Of a stretch of 64,000 nucleotides of DNA, positions 20,032-31,291 are shown piece by piece. A program made the position numbers and the translations under genes. The notes beneath the pieces were generated by a model. The model was not told the origin of the DNA, searched no databases, and worked only from the letters and a program-made list of their open reading frames with translations. Position 1 is the first letter of the stretch; each line of letters opens with the position of its first letter. The DNA comes from Trichomonas vaginalis G3 (taxonomy: Eukaryota; Parabasalia; Trichomonadida; Trichomonadidae), in NCBI RefSeq assembly GCF_026262505.1, contig NC_067203.1, positions 25,463,411 to 25,527,410 of the forward strand, in the 5' to 3' direction.

Positions 20032-20465
20032 GGCGTCAAAAATTTTCTCACTGGGTTTTCGTCTATCAATCCCAGCTCATTATATACGCAACCAATCAAA
20101 AATCTGATATGGGAGTCCAAGGCTAACTTTTTGTTGTCTACCTAATAAAAGAGGAAGCAGCATTAGTGAGAATAATCGCAAATATTCAATTTAAATTATC
20201 TTTTTATTCTTAATTTAAAGTGACAAAAAGAATAAAAAACCTATTCTAAGGCATGTTGTTATGTAAATGAGACTAGACATCATATTTTATGTTATGAAAA
20301 AAAAATATTTAGAATTTTAGAACAAAATAAATAGAAAAAATAGCATAACTTATGGATGTGCGTATATTAAATTTAATAAATTAAGAGAAATTATTTTTGG
20401 CGCCAAAATTATTCGTTAACTCTCAAATTTTTCTGAGTCAATAAGCCGCCAAAAAAGTGTCATTT
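20032..20465 (+). repeat. MULE outer TIR, left
   Basis: 434 bp, inverted copy of 29539-29972 with no length change and very few substitutions. It contains the element terminus, so probably the transposase binding site. Confidence 0.9.
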
Positions 20466-20706
20466 CTTTATAGGAAAGGAAACCTATTTGACGAACAATC
20501 CGGACACTAGTGCCTCAGCGAATTTCCCCAAACCCACCAATCCCCTCCCTGCTGTTGTGCACCATCGATGGAAAGTAAGTCATCAATAGTCTCTTTTCCT
20601 GATTTCAAGCTAACGTTAGATCATTCATGAAAGAAATCATTGCCTTTCATCAGAGACTTTCGTTATAACTGCGCTGCTCTCAAGTTCATCTTGAGAAATT
20701 TACGTA
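20466..20706 (+). other. Left arm-specific cassette in the MULE TIR
   Basis: 241 bp with no visible similarity to the 235 bp at the matching place in the right arm, although the TIR on both sides of it matches almost perfectly. It is richer in G+C than the rest of the arm (for example CCAATCCCCTCCC). It may be captured DNA. No convincing ORF is present. Confidence 0.7.
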
Positions 20707-23285
20707 ATAACTGAATTCCCAAAGTTCTTTAGGTGATCCAAAACACTGTAGCTGCTTGAACTTTGGACGAGCCTCGCACCCCAGAGAATAGAAATCCCAA
20801 TCTTGCTCATGTTTAGTTGAATTAGTCTGCAGCAGTACAGCTCTGATACCACAAGATCGTGATGTATACAAAGTCACAACGCTATTTGATTCAACAACTA
20901 GCTAGTTTTGACATCAAATTGCAAAATTTGACTTCGTTATGAGCTCTTTGTAGCAAAAATACATTACACTTAAAGACTAGTTGCTAGACTGTAGTAGTTT
21001 GTTCGTATATATCTATTTTTCCCCAACGTATTGCATACTACATTTTGACAAGACTTGCAACCTTATAGTAACCTCGTTGGGAATTGTTCAAGCAAAGCGT
21101 AGGTAGTTAAGGTCGAGTAAGAGTTCTTCTTAAATCTTTCACTGAATGAGTAGGTGTTGGAAGAACTGTTCTCTAAAGCGATACAGTTGCGCTACATGTT
21201 CGTCAACTTGTCTAGAAATAAATATATCATTTGTTTTATACGTTTTTTCGTAATAAATCTATTTGTATTTGTTGTATTTGAGTATGAAGATAACAAAAAC
21301 TACGGCATAAGACGCAGTACACTGGGCTTCGTTGCCATTTTATTTACCATGTTAAGAATAAACTTAACAGACATGCTTTGTTTTCGACGAAGCCATCTAA
21401 AATAACGTACATCTAAATAAAACTAAAAAACTGTAAAATTTCTTTATTTGATAGTATACTTCAAATTATGCACTATACCTTCTAGAATTCTATAACACTC
21501 TTTGCATATAATTTTTTTAAAAAAAAGTTATATCTCGACAAAAATATGATTTATCAATAGAGTATGTAAAATAAAACTCATTCGCAGTATTAAAAAATCG
21601 TAAATCTTTCCAAAAAAATTTTGAATTACAAATTTTAAAACTTAAAACAATTTTTTGAAGCGAAAAAACGAAATCTAATTTTTTTTGGAAAATTTAGAAT
21701 AAATAGAGCTCTTTAACTCGTCGAATACAAATTGTTTTCAAGTTTTTTTCGACCGGAAATTGAACTTTTAGAGTTTATACAATAAGATTCACATGAAAAA
21801 ATACGGGTTTAACAAAGAAATCACCAATATAAAGGTTTTTTAGTAGAACGAGATTGATAAAAACTATGGTATGATAAAAAGACGATAATTTTTTTGGCGG
21901 GATAATTGAAGAATATGAATGATTCGAATTACAGACATACTCTAGTCCGAAACTTACTATGGTTCGTGACTTATTTTTGACACAGAATAGCTGTAGACTA
22001 AGGCTTACTCTAGATCCAGACTTATTATACAATTAAATTTGCTTTTGGAATAAGACTTAATTTTAGTTACAAACTTATCTTAATATCAGACTTATATTTA
22101 GAATCAGACTTACTTTAGTCTAGAACTTACATTTAGAATCAGACTTCCATTTCAAGTCAGACTTACTTTCGTCCGAACTTACATTTCAAGTCAGACTTAC
22201 TTTCGTCCGAGACTTACATTTCAAGTCAGACTTACTTTCGTCCGAGACTTACATTTCAAGTCAGACTTACTTTCGTCCGAGACTTACATTTCAAGTCATA
22301 CTTACTTTCGTCCGAGACTTACATTTCAAGTCAGACTTACTTTCGTCCGAGACTTACATTTTAAGTCATACTTACATTAATATCAAACTTATATTAACCT
22401 ACGACTTACTTTTATTCCCAGACATCTTGATCCACACTGACATTGAAAACCACTCATACATCTAAAGCCACTCAAACATCTAGATCCACTACGACATGGA
22501 ATCCACTCAAACATAATTTTTGCTCTCTAACTACATTTTTATATGATTTTACAACCTAAATTTTCTTCTTTACCTAAAGATTATTCGCAATATCTGAATA
22601 TCATTAATTAATTGAGATATTCAAGTTTTGACAGCGGATTTGGAAAGCAGACTTGATGGAGATTTTAAATCTGATGTCAAATCTTGGTTTTGTGCATTAT
22701 TGGAAGAGAAAAAAGGGTGTTAATTGCAAATCTTAAATATAGGTTTTTACGAAAAATGTAATTAGGGTTAGAATCATAGAAAGATATATCTGTCAGACAT
22801 TGTTATGTGTGACAGATAATATTGCATCTCATAGACACTGTTGCATCTGTCAGACACTGTTGTATCTCATACACACTGTTGCATCTGTCAGACACTGTTG
22901 CATCTGTCAGACACTGTTGCATCTCATAGACACTGTTGCATCTCATAGACACTGTTGCATCTCATAGACACTGTTGCATCTTTCAGACACTGTTGCATCT
23001 CATACACACTATTGCATCTTTCAGACACTGTTGCATCTCATACACACTATTGCATCTTTCAGACACTGTTGCATCTCATACACACTATTGCATCTCATAA
23101 ACACTGTTGCATCTCATAGACACTGTTGCATCTCATAGACACTGTTGTATCTCATAGACACTGTTGCATCTGTCAGACACTGTTGCATCTCATAGACACT
23201 GTTGCATCTCATAGACACTGTTGCATCTCATAGACACTGTTGCATCTGTCAGACACTGTTGCATCTCATAGACACTGTTGCATCT
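20707..23285 (+). repeat. MULE inner TIR, left
   Basis: Inverted copy of about 26675-29303. It is near-identical except for array copy number (35-bp and 19-bp tandem repeats) and scattered substitutions. Short ORFs of 83 and 85 codons occur identically in both arms, but only as parts of the repeat, without coding features. Confidence 0.85.
22140..22380 (+). repeat. 35-bp tandem array, left arm
   Basis: About six copies of a 35-bp unit made of two related halves, (A)GACTTACTTTCGTCCGA and GACTTACATTTCAAGTCA. More decayed units of the same half-repeat extend to about 22050 and 22410. The right arm has only about three good units. Confidence 0.85.
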
Positions 23286-23466
23286 ATCACTTACTTTTGC
23301 TTCTGTTAGATACTATTGTATCTCTCAGACACTATTCCATCTCATTAACACTGTTGCATCAGTCTCTCACTGTTGCATCTTTCATTGACTTTTTTATCTC
23401 TCAGGAAATATTTTATCTCTATAATATTTTTTATATCTCCCAAACTTTTACATCTTTCTGATTAAT
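22790..23466 (+). repeat. 19-bp tandem array, left arm
   Basis: About 26 regular copies of a 19-bp unit, TCTCATAGACACTGTTGCA and its variant TCTGTCAGACACTGTTGCA, to about 23285. Progressively decayed units follow to about 23466 where the inverted symmetry ends. Variants alternate in a higher-order pattern. Confidence 0.9.
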
Positions 23467-23617
23467 TTTTTTATCCTTTTTCATTCTGTTCTGTATATCG
23501 AATCTTTATATAACAAATAATTAAATAGTTTCTCATATTTATTAACTGTTTTTATAAACAATAATCATACACATTTTATTCATATAAATATTTTTTCACA
23601 AACCATTTTCCTCTTCC

Positions 23618-26505
23618 TTATACAACAAAATCTGGATCTCTTTCCTTGTCTTTATTATCAAAAACTTCTTCGATAATTTTGAAAATCATGTCTTTGTTTT
23701 GCTGATATTCATCTGATTCTTCCGGAAGATATGCATTACTTAATGCCAAATCTATCACTTCTGGATGTGTTTTTCTTAATGATGATATATAATGAATTGC
23801 CTGAATTGTATCATAATCGATGTTCATCCCAAGATTAAACATGAAACTTGTTGCCTTGTCAATTGACGGAAGATTTAAAATGCGTTGAACAAGACTTTTA
23901 ACTCCTATATCTGGAGTTACTTGTTCTTCATACAAGTAATTTCGTTCTCAACTTTGGTTGTAAATGTTTTCCGAGCCGAAATTTTGCATTGTTCATTTTT
24001 CTGATCACCCTTTCCTATCGGATTGTCTTCATCATCATAAACTAGAATATTCTTCGAACTATTGAATTCCAATTTTCCAATATGAAATGCTTTAGGTTTT
24101 TCTAAATCGGCCGGTTTTACATCTAAGATGTTATGAATACATGGAATATGAACACCATATAGTTTATAAACATTTTCCATGTTGCAGTTGCATTTACAAT
24201 GCTGTTCGACTTTATTTTTAATTGCCGAAATTTTCAATTTTCTATAAAGTTTCATTACATTATCATTTTTTGGATCATCAATTTGATTAAATCTCGACAT
24301 TATATGTTCAATCATTGTTTGGAACTTCAAAAGTTTGTTTGTGCTTGAAATCTCCTTCATTTTGGTATTCAAGCTCCCGTGATTACCTTCCGCATGATTG
24401 CTAGGCATGATTTTGACATCTCTCTTAAATCGTGCGATTTTGGATTTGAATTCCTCTTTGCCAAGATTGATCCATTTTTCCATATCAAGAGGATCAACCA
24501 ATTCATTCTTATTTAAATGATTAACAATTTCGGAGTATGTTTCGTATCTAACATTATACGTTGCTTCATCTTCTGCATATATTACTTCTCGAATCAATCC
24601 CCTCATGATTACACTATCTTTAATTGTTTTTTAAAAAATGATAAGCGCAAAGCCAATGAATTAAATGGCTACTTTTGCAAAAACTTTCAAGAGAAGAGTG
24701 CAAATCGCTTAAAATCGGGACATTTTGAATATCAACATCTGTAGCAGATGAAACTAGTCTTTCATAAAAGATTCTGTAAGCATTTGAGTTTTCGCTCAGC
24801 CCGAAGTAATATCCCAGTGGATAACCTGTGTTATTAATAACACACTGGGGTAATATAAGTATATACGGAGGAAACGAAAACGTGGCATCCAGTTCGATGG
24901 TCTGGATACATTCGTTTTCAATTGCAACTTAATAAATCAGGTACAAGGTCTGGGATCCAGCATGACCATTGAATTGATTTTGAATTGCAAGTTGCAAGAT
25001 CTTTTAGCTTATCTTCTAAAAGATGGACATAAACTTTGCCGGGTAATTGTTTAAGTAACGAGCGCAAATCATAAATATCCTTAATTATTGGTGAATTGAA
25101 GTTGGTATAACGTGTCAGTTTTTTGCTTAACTTATTTGAAGGAATTACACATTTTGAAATTTGAACTCTGTTAATAACATCCTCGATTAAATAAGGTATA
25201 TCTTTGTTATTCCTTATTATAACAGCTTGACTCATTTTTTTGTTAATAATTATTGTAAAAGCCTTATATCGATTTCCTTCAATATATTTTCGATCAAAAT
25301 CAAGTTCTAGAATTAAACGATCACTAGGATCAGTGTCTTTAAAATAGAAGTCTGTGTATTTGGGAGGATTTTCTTGTTCCTTAAATGGAACTATTTTAAG
25401 GAAAAAAGGAAGATAATTAAAGAGTTCATGAATCTCACTGAAATTCCATATATCTGAGGCACCAATATTCCAAGTTACTTGGCGTGATTCTTTGTCATAA
25501 TTATGCATTACTTCAATGTTTGCAATTTTAAGAACATTATATCCGCGGGGAATTTCATTAATCATGCGTTTTGATAAATAATAGCCACTTGCAATGCGAT
25601 TATATACATTGAAAATGAAATCTGCCTGTGAATCAAGAATATATGAAACAAATTGCTCTTTGTCATCGTCAATAAGATCTTTAGATACATATTGAAAAAA
25701 TACAGCCATATTTTTTAATCTAGCTGCGTGCCTGACAACAGACTTCATGAATCCTTTCGATCGAACAATATCATCTGGTTTATATGAATTAATGTAAGAT
25801 ATAATTTCCGCAAAATTTTGATATTTTAAATAGCATTCAAATGCGAATGAACTTATACGAATTTTCTTGGATTTAAGTAAATTCAGTTCAAAACCAGCGA
25901 TCAATGATTTTTTGACATTGAGGATATTGACATAATATTTTTTCCGCATTGAACATTATATATAAATTTTTGGTTATCGTCAAAGTTTGATAGTTTTTCA
26001 GTATTTGCACATAAATATTCAAGGATATTGTTTGCATTGAAAGCATGCTTTTTACCAAAAATGGTTGTTCAATATTGCGACCAAATAGTTTGGATAAAAG
26101 CGTCAGATCATCCATTAACAAAGTATATTAGAAAATCCTTCAATGTTTGTGGAAAAACATGAATATGTTATATTCTTCTTCATCACCCATATCCTTGCTA
26201 TATTCGTCTGCTATTGAAGTTAAGTATTCATTTGGTGTAGGGTAAAATTCTAAATTGTCCAGTATTTCATTGACCGCCGGTGCGAAATTTAAGTTATGTA
26301 TTACAAAAAGGGTAATGTAGTTATAAGCATCACATGTACGAATGCGCTTACATTCAGCCTGAATATCATTAAATTCTGGATCTTCTAAATCGAGGTCTAT
26401 ATTATTCTGAACGAGATATTTTGAATAATTTATTATCTTAAGAATAGTACTATTGATTTTATTTAGATCAATAATACATCCATAATCAAAAGGAGCCATG
26501 GCCAT
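23618..26505 (-). pseudogene. MULE transposase, several frame breaks
   Basis: Minus-strand open pieces: 26505-26140, about 26121-25950 (composition best in a different frame), 25949-24918, about 24928-24640, 24606-23917 and 23935-23618. The 24.9-24.6 kb piece has the MULE catalytic core: LDATF with the first Asp, a following LGYYFGLSEN stretch, SDLHSSL with the second Asp, and a C/H block WLCAYHF typical before the third acidic residue. The 24.6-23.9 kb piece has SNHAEGNHGS, the usual post-catalytic N-A-E motif, and a SWIM-like zinc motif (HCKCNC ... IPCIH). At least five interruptions, several in A-runs, mean this copy is not autonomous. The long N-terminal part (26.5-24.9 kb) is not recognised and may be the DNA-binding region. 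An ATG at 26505 is the likely start. Confidence 0.8.
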
Positions 26506-26667
26506 TAAACGGAATGTCAATTTTAAAAGTAAACGAATTTTAGGATTAAACTAAGAAGAAATTTAAAATTTAAGTAAGAGAAATAATTTTTATAAAATAA
26601 ATTTAATAATGAAAACAAAAAACAGAAAAATATTTAAAATTAGAAATAGAGTAAGATAATGTAATAG

Positions 26668-27322
26668 TGTCCGAGAGATAAAACAGTGTCTGACAGATGC
26701 AACAGTGTCTATGAGATGCAACAGTGTCTATGAGATGCAACAGTGTCTATGAGATGCAACAGTGTCTGACAGATGCAACAGTGTCTATGAGATACAACAG
26801 TGTCTATGAGATGCAACAGTGTCTATGAGATGCAACAGTGTCTGAAAGATGCAATAGTGTGTATGAGATGCAACAGTGTCTATGAGATGCAACAGTGTCT
26901 ATGAGATGCAACAGTGTCTGAAAGATGCAATAGTGTGTATGAGATGCAACAGTGTCTGAAAGATGCAATAGTGTGTATGAGATGCAACAGTGTCTGAAAG
27001 ATGCAATAGTGTGTATGAGATGCAACAGTGTCTGAAAGATGCAACAGTGTCTATGAGATGCAACAGTGTCTATGAGATGCAACAGTGTCTGACAGATGCA
27101 ACAGTGTCTGACAGATGCAACAGTGTGTATGAGATACAACAGTGTCTGAAAGATGCAACAGTGTCTATGAGATGCAACAGTGTCTATGAGATGCAACAGT
27201 GTCTGACAGATGCAACAGTGTCTGACAGATGCAACAGTGTGTATGAGATACAACAGTGTCTGACAGATGCAACAGTGTCTATGAGATGCAATATTATCTG
27301 TCACACATAACAATGTCTGACA
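26668..27322 (-). repeat. 19-bp tandem array, right arm
   Basis: Inverted counterpart of the left-arm array, with about 34 units (TGCAACAGTGTCTATGAGA and variants). It is longer than in the left arm, so the copy number differs between arms. A 169-codon open frame through it exists only because three 19-bp units make 57 bases. Confidence 0.9.
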
Positions 27323-29303
27323 GATATATCTTTCTATGATTCTAACCCTAATTACATTTTTCGTAAAAACCTATATTTAAGATTTGCAATTAACACCCTT
27401 TTTTCTCTTCCAATAATGCACAAAACCAAGATTTGACATCAGATTTAAAATCTCCATCAAGTCTGCTTTCCAAATCCGCTGTCAAAACTTGAATATCTCA
27501 ATTAATTAATGATATTCAGATATTGCGAATAATCTTTAGGTAAAGAAGAAAATTTAGGTTGTAAAATCATATAAAAATGTAGTTAGAGAGCAAAAATTAT
27601 GTTTGAGTGGATTTCCATGTCGTAGTGGATCTAGATGTTTGAGTGGCTTTAGATGTATGAGTGGTTTTCAATGTCAGTGTGGATCAAGATGTCTGGGAAT
27701 AAAAGTAAGTCGTAGGTTAATATAAGTTTGATATTAATGTAAGTATGACTTAAAATGTAAGTCTCGGACGAAAGTAAGTCTGACTTGAAATGTAAGTCTC
27801 GGACGAAAGTAAGTCTGACTTGAAATGTAAGTCTCGGACGAAAGTAAGTCTGACTTGAAATGGAAGTCTGATTCTAAATGTAAGTTCTAGACTAAAGTAA
27901 GTCTGATTCTAAATATAAGTCTGATATTAAGATAAGTTTGTAACTAAAATTAAGTCTTATTCCAAAAGCAAATTTAATTGTATAATAAGTCTGGATCTAG
28001 AGTAAGCCTTAGTCTACAGCTATTCTGTGTCAAAAATAAGTCACGAACCATAGTAAGTTTCGGACTAGAGTATGTCTGTAATTCGAATCATTCATATTCT
28101 TCAATTATCCCGCCAAAAAAAATATCGTCTTTTTATCATACCATAGTTTTTATCAATCTCGTTCTACTAAAAAACCTTTATATTGGTGATTTCTTTGTTA
28201 AACCCGTATTTTTTCATGTGAATCTTATTGTATAAACTCTAAAAGTTCAATTTCCGGTCGAAAAAAACTTGAAAACAATTTGTATTCGACGAGTTAAAGA
28301 GCTCTATTTATTCTAAATTTTCCAAAAAAATTAGATTTCGTTTTTTCGCTTCAAAAAATGTTGTTTTAAGTTTTAAAATTTGTAATTCAAAATTTTTTTG
28401 GAAAGATTTACGATTTTTTAATACTGCGAATGAGTTTTATTTTACATACTCTATTGATAAATCATATTTTTGTCGAGATATAACTTTTTTTAAAAAAATT
28501 ATATGCAAAGAGTGTTATAGAATTCTAGAAGGTATAGTGCATAATTTGAAGTATACTATCAAATAAAGAAATTTTACAGTTTTTTAGTTTTATTTAGATG
28601 TACGTTATTTTAGATGGCTTCGTCGAAAACAAAGCATGTCTGTTAAGTTTATTCTTAACATGGTAAATAAAATGGCAACGAAGCCCAGTGTACTGCGTCT
28701 TATGCCGTAGTTTTTGTTATCTTCATACTCAAATACAACAAATACAAATAGATTTATTACGAAAAAACGTATAAAACAAATGATATATTTATTTCTAGAC
28801 AAGTTGACGAACATGTAGCGCAACTGTATCGCTTTAGAGAACAGTTCTTCCAACACCTACTCATTCAGTGAAAGATTTAAGAAGAACTCTTACTCGACCT
28901 TAACTACCTACGCTTTGCTTGAACAATTCCCAACGAGGTTACTATAAGGTTGCAAGTCTTGTCAAAATGTAGTATGCAATACGTTGGGGAAAAATAGATA
29001 TATACGAACAAACTACTACAGTCTAGCAACTAGTCTTTAAGTGTAATGTATTTTTGCTACAAAGAGCTCATAACGAAGTCAAATTTTGCAATTTGATGTC
29101 AAAACTAGCTAGTTGTTGAATCAAATAGCGTTGTGACTTTGTATACATCACGATCTTGTGGTATCAGAGCTGTACTGCTGCAGACTAATTCAACTAAACA
29201 TGAGCAAGATTGGGATTTCTATTCTCTGGGGTGCGAGGCTCGTCCAAAGTTCAAGCAGCTACAGTGTTTTGGATCACCTAAAGAATTTTGGGAATTCAGT
29301 TAT
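26675..29303 (-). repeat. MULE inner TIR, right
   Basis: Reverse complement of about 20707-23285, apart from array copy number and a few base changes. Confidence 0.85.
27750..27870 (-). repeat. 35-bp tandem array, right arm
   Basis: About three good copies of the 35-bp unit, inverted relative to the left arm where there are about six. This is the clearest length difference between the arms. Confidence 0.85.
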
Positions 29304-29538
29304 CCGTTACTACTCTTAAATTAAAGTAGAGCACTACAGCGAATCAATCGTAATGCCTAGTCTCTCCAGTAACAAGCTGATCTGCTATATTAACTTTAAA
29401 GCCAAATCGATTCACATTGTTGCTGGTAAGTCTGATTGCTTCAGATAGAGAGCATGAATTGCTTCTTTATCATCTAATCCCCATCCCCCTTGTTCCCGAT
29501 TGGATGACATGGACAATTCATCTTTCTCTAACGAAACA
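29304..29538 (-). other. Right arm-specific cassette in the MULE TIR
   Basis: 235 bp unrelated by eye to the left-arm cassette at the matching place. On the minus strand there is an ATG-initiated 32-codon frame (starting MSSNREQGGWGLDDKEA) of protein-like composition, which may be a captured gene fragment. Like the left cassette, it is more G+C-rich than the arm. Confidence 0.65.
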
Positions 29539-29972
29539 AAATGACACTTTTTTGGCGGCTTATTGACTCAGAAAAATTTGAGAGTTAACGAATAATTTTG
29601 GCGCCAAAAATAATTTCTCTTAATTTATTAAATTTAATATACGCACATCCATAAATTATGCTATTTTTTCTATTTATTTTGTTCTAAAATTCTAAATATT
29701 TTTTTTTCATAACATAAAATATGATGTCTAGTCTCATTTACATAACAACATGCCTTAGAATAGGTTTTTTATTCTTTTTGTCACTTTAAATTAAGAATAA
29801 AAAGATAATTTAAATTGAATATTTGCGATTATTCTCACTAATGCTGCTTCCTCTTTTATTAGGTAGACAACAAAAAGTTAGCCTTGGACTCCCATATCAG
29901 ATTTTTGATTGGTTGCGTATATAATGAGCTGGGATTGATAGACGAAAACCCAGTGAGAAAATTTTTGACGCC
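29539..29972 (-). repeat. MULE outer TIR, right
   Basis: 434 bp, reverse complement of 20032-20465. Confidence 0.9.
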
Positions 29973-29981
29973 TCTGAAATT
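29973..29981 (+). repeat. MULE target-site duplication, right copy
   Basis: TCTGAAATT, identical to 20023-20031. Confidence 0.9.
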
Positions 29982-30248
29982 CATAAAAATTACAAGTTTC
30001 TGATGACAATTAGCTTAATTAAACCAGGTACAAGATTATATAATTGTATTTTCTATCCAATTATCCATATAATATCTTATCCAGAAAAAATAACTTGATC
30101 AATACCAAATGATTTTTTAACTAGTAAATAAAGTATTTTCTTTACACACACATTGTATATCATAGTTTTTTTTTGGTTTCGCAAAACATCCAAAAACAAA
30201 TATGCTATAAAAGTGACAATTTTAGCAAAACGAAACCCTTAGTTTAAA

Positions 30249-31291
30249 AGATAGATTATAACTTTTTATTGATATTATAGTAAATTTGTGGCAACAAATG
30301 CATTTCTGAATATTTTGAATTAAGGAAAAATTGAGAGGATGATCAATTTATATCTTTATTAATAACGTTTTAAAAAGCCATCTGAATAAGATTATTCACA
30401 ATTAAATTTCACCGTATTTTATATAAAAATTAAGTTCATTTTATACACATACTTAGACTATGAATAATTAGACCATAAACTTGTTTCATTTAAAATAAGA
30501 AGATATTTGAGTGCGAGGTTAGAAATTTATTCAAAAAAATTGAATGGCAATTATTTTAAAATTGAAAAAGACGTGATATGTTTTAATGACGATATCTCTT
30601 TCAAATTATTGCAAGATTGTCACCACGATTATATTGATATTCAATTTAGTCATGTAGATGTCTCATACTTTGATTGGTTTATTTATAAAATTTTAGTGAT
30701 ATTTTTTCTATTAAAACAATCACTAAGAAAACTAATTAATAGAAAAAATTTTAAAATTCAATTATTTCAAGTTTATAAACTAAAGCATTGATGTTTTTCA
30801 GCATTGAAAGTTTTATAATCTTGTGGCATATGAATAAACAAAGAAACAAAGATAACATTTTTAAATAATTATATTTTCATTGATAAAAGCAAGACTTATC
30901 AATTCTTGCCATACATGCATTTAATTGGAAAGTATATTCCTCGAATTAGATAACTATTTTATTTGCTCAAATAATAAAAACTTCAATAATCCTATATTGT
31001 TTAGTACCAAATATACTAGATGTATTGTCTAACTATTATGGGAATAATTTTTTAAATTTTTTTCAAAAATTTCCTATTTTTTTAATATTGCTTTTAAAAT
31101 ATCCATGCTAAACGATATTCATTTCATATGATTAGAATACATCAAGAAATTGAAGAAAAGGATTCTCAGGTTGAGAACCTTAATTCCGAATTTCATTGTC
31201 CGTTTAAAATTTAGACTTATTCGACAACATATAGTTCTTTTAATCATTAGCATTTATAATCTCTGTAATTCCAAAATCGCATGATTTCATA
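30249..31291. other. Spacer with relic coding fragments
   Basis: No intact gene. A 94-codon frame at 30507-30791 starts at TTG and has weak protein-like sequence. At 31128 an ATG opens 29 codons of coiled-coil character (HQEIEEKDSQVENLNSEF) before a stop, directly upstream of a coiled-coil gene; this may be a relic of a duplicated 5' end. Confidence 0.4.

Larger units (their letters stand above)
20032..29972. mobile_element. Mutator-like element (MULE) with about 3.3-kb TIRs
   Basis: A 9,941-bp element. Its termini are perfect inverted copies starting GGCGTCAAAAATTTTC, and it is flanked by a perfect 9-bp duplication. Each arm is about 3.3 kb: 434 bp of outer TIR, a 235-241 bp arm-specific block, then about 2.6 kb of inner TIR that includes a 35-bp and a 19-bp tandem array. 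The 3.3-kb centre carries a single minus-strand transposase region with MULE DDE and SWIM features, broken at several places. TIRs of this length with internal satellites are unusual for a MULE, whose TIRs are commonly a few hundred bp or less. The perfect TSD and near-identical arms argue for a recent insertion or for arm homogenisation. Confidence 0.9.
19238..30241. mobile_element. Small outer element split by the MULE
   Basis: The sequence TAAGGGTTTCGTTTTGC at 19238-19254 recurs as its exact reverse complement at 30225-30241. The direct repeat GTTTAAA flanks both ends (19231-19237 and 30242-30248), or eight bases, AGTTTAAA, if the junction base is shared. Subtracting the MULE and one TSD copy leaves about 1.05 kb of gene-free, AT-rich DNA. 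This fits a non-autonomous element with a 17-bp TIR and a 7-8 bp target duplication into which the MULE later jumped. The duplication length is in the range of hAT-type elements, but the family is inferred only from that. Confidence 0.6.

Noticed and set aside
21154-22032. 83- and 85-codon ORFs present identically in both MULE arms
   Set aside because: Identity follows from the inverted repeat itself. They have no recognised domain, no promoter, and composition is like the surrounding AT-rich DNA.
26804-27313. 169-codon ORF (IASHRHCC... repeats) on the minus strand
   Set aside because: It reads through the 19-bp satellite; three units equal 57 bases, so a frame stays open without selection. 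The mirror array gives a similar frame on the other strand.
20032-29972. Interpretation as a Polinton/Maverick-type element
   Set aside because: The 9-bp duplication, the termini and the DDE/SWIM transposase point to Mutator. No polymerase, integrase, ATPase, protease or capsid gene is seen.
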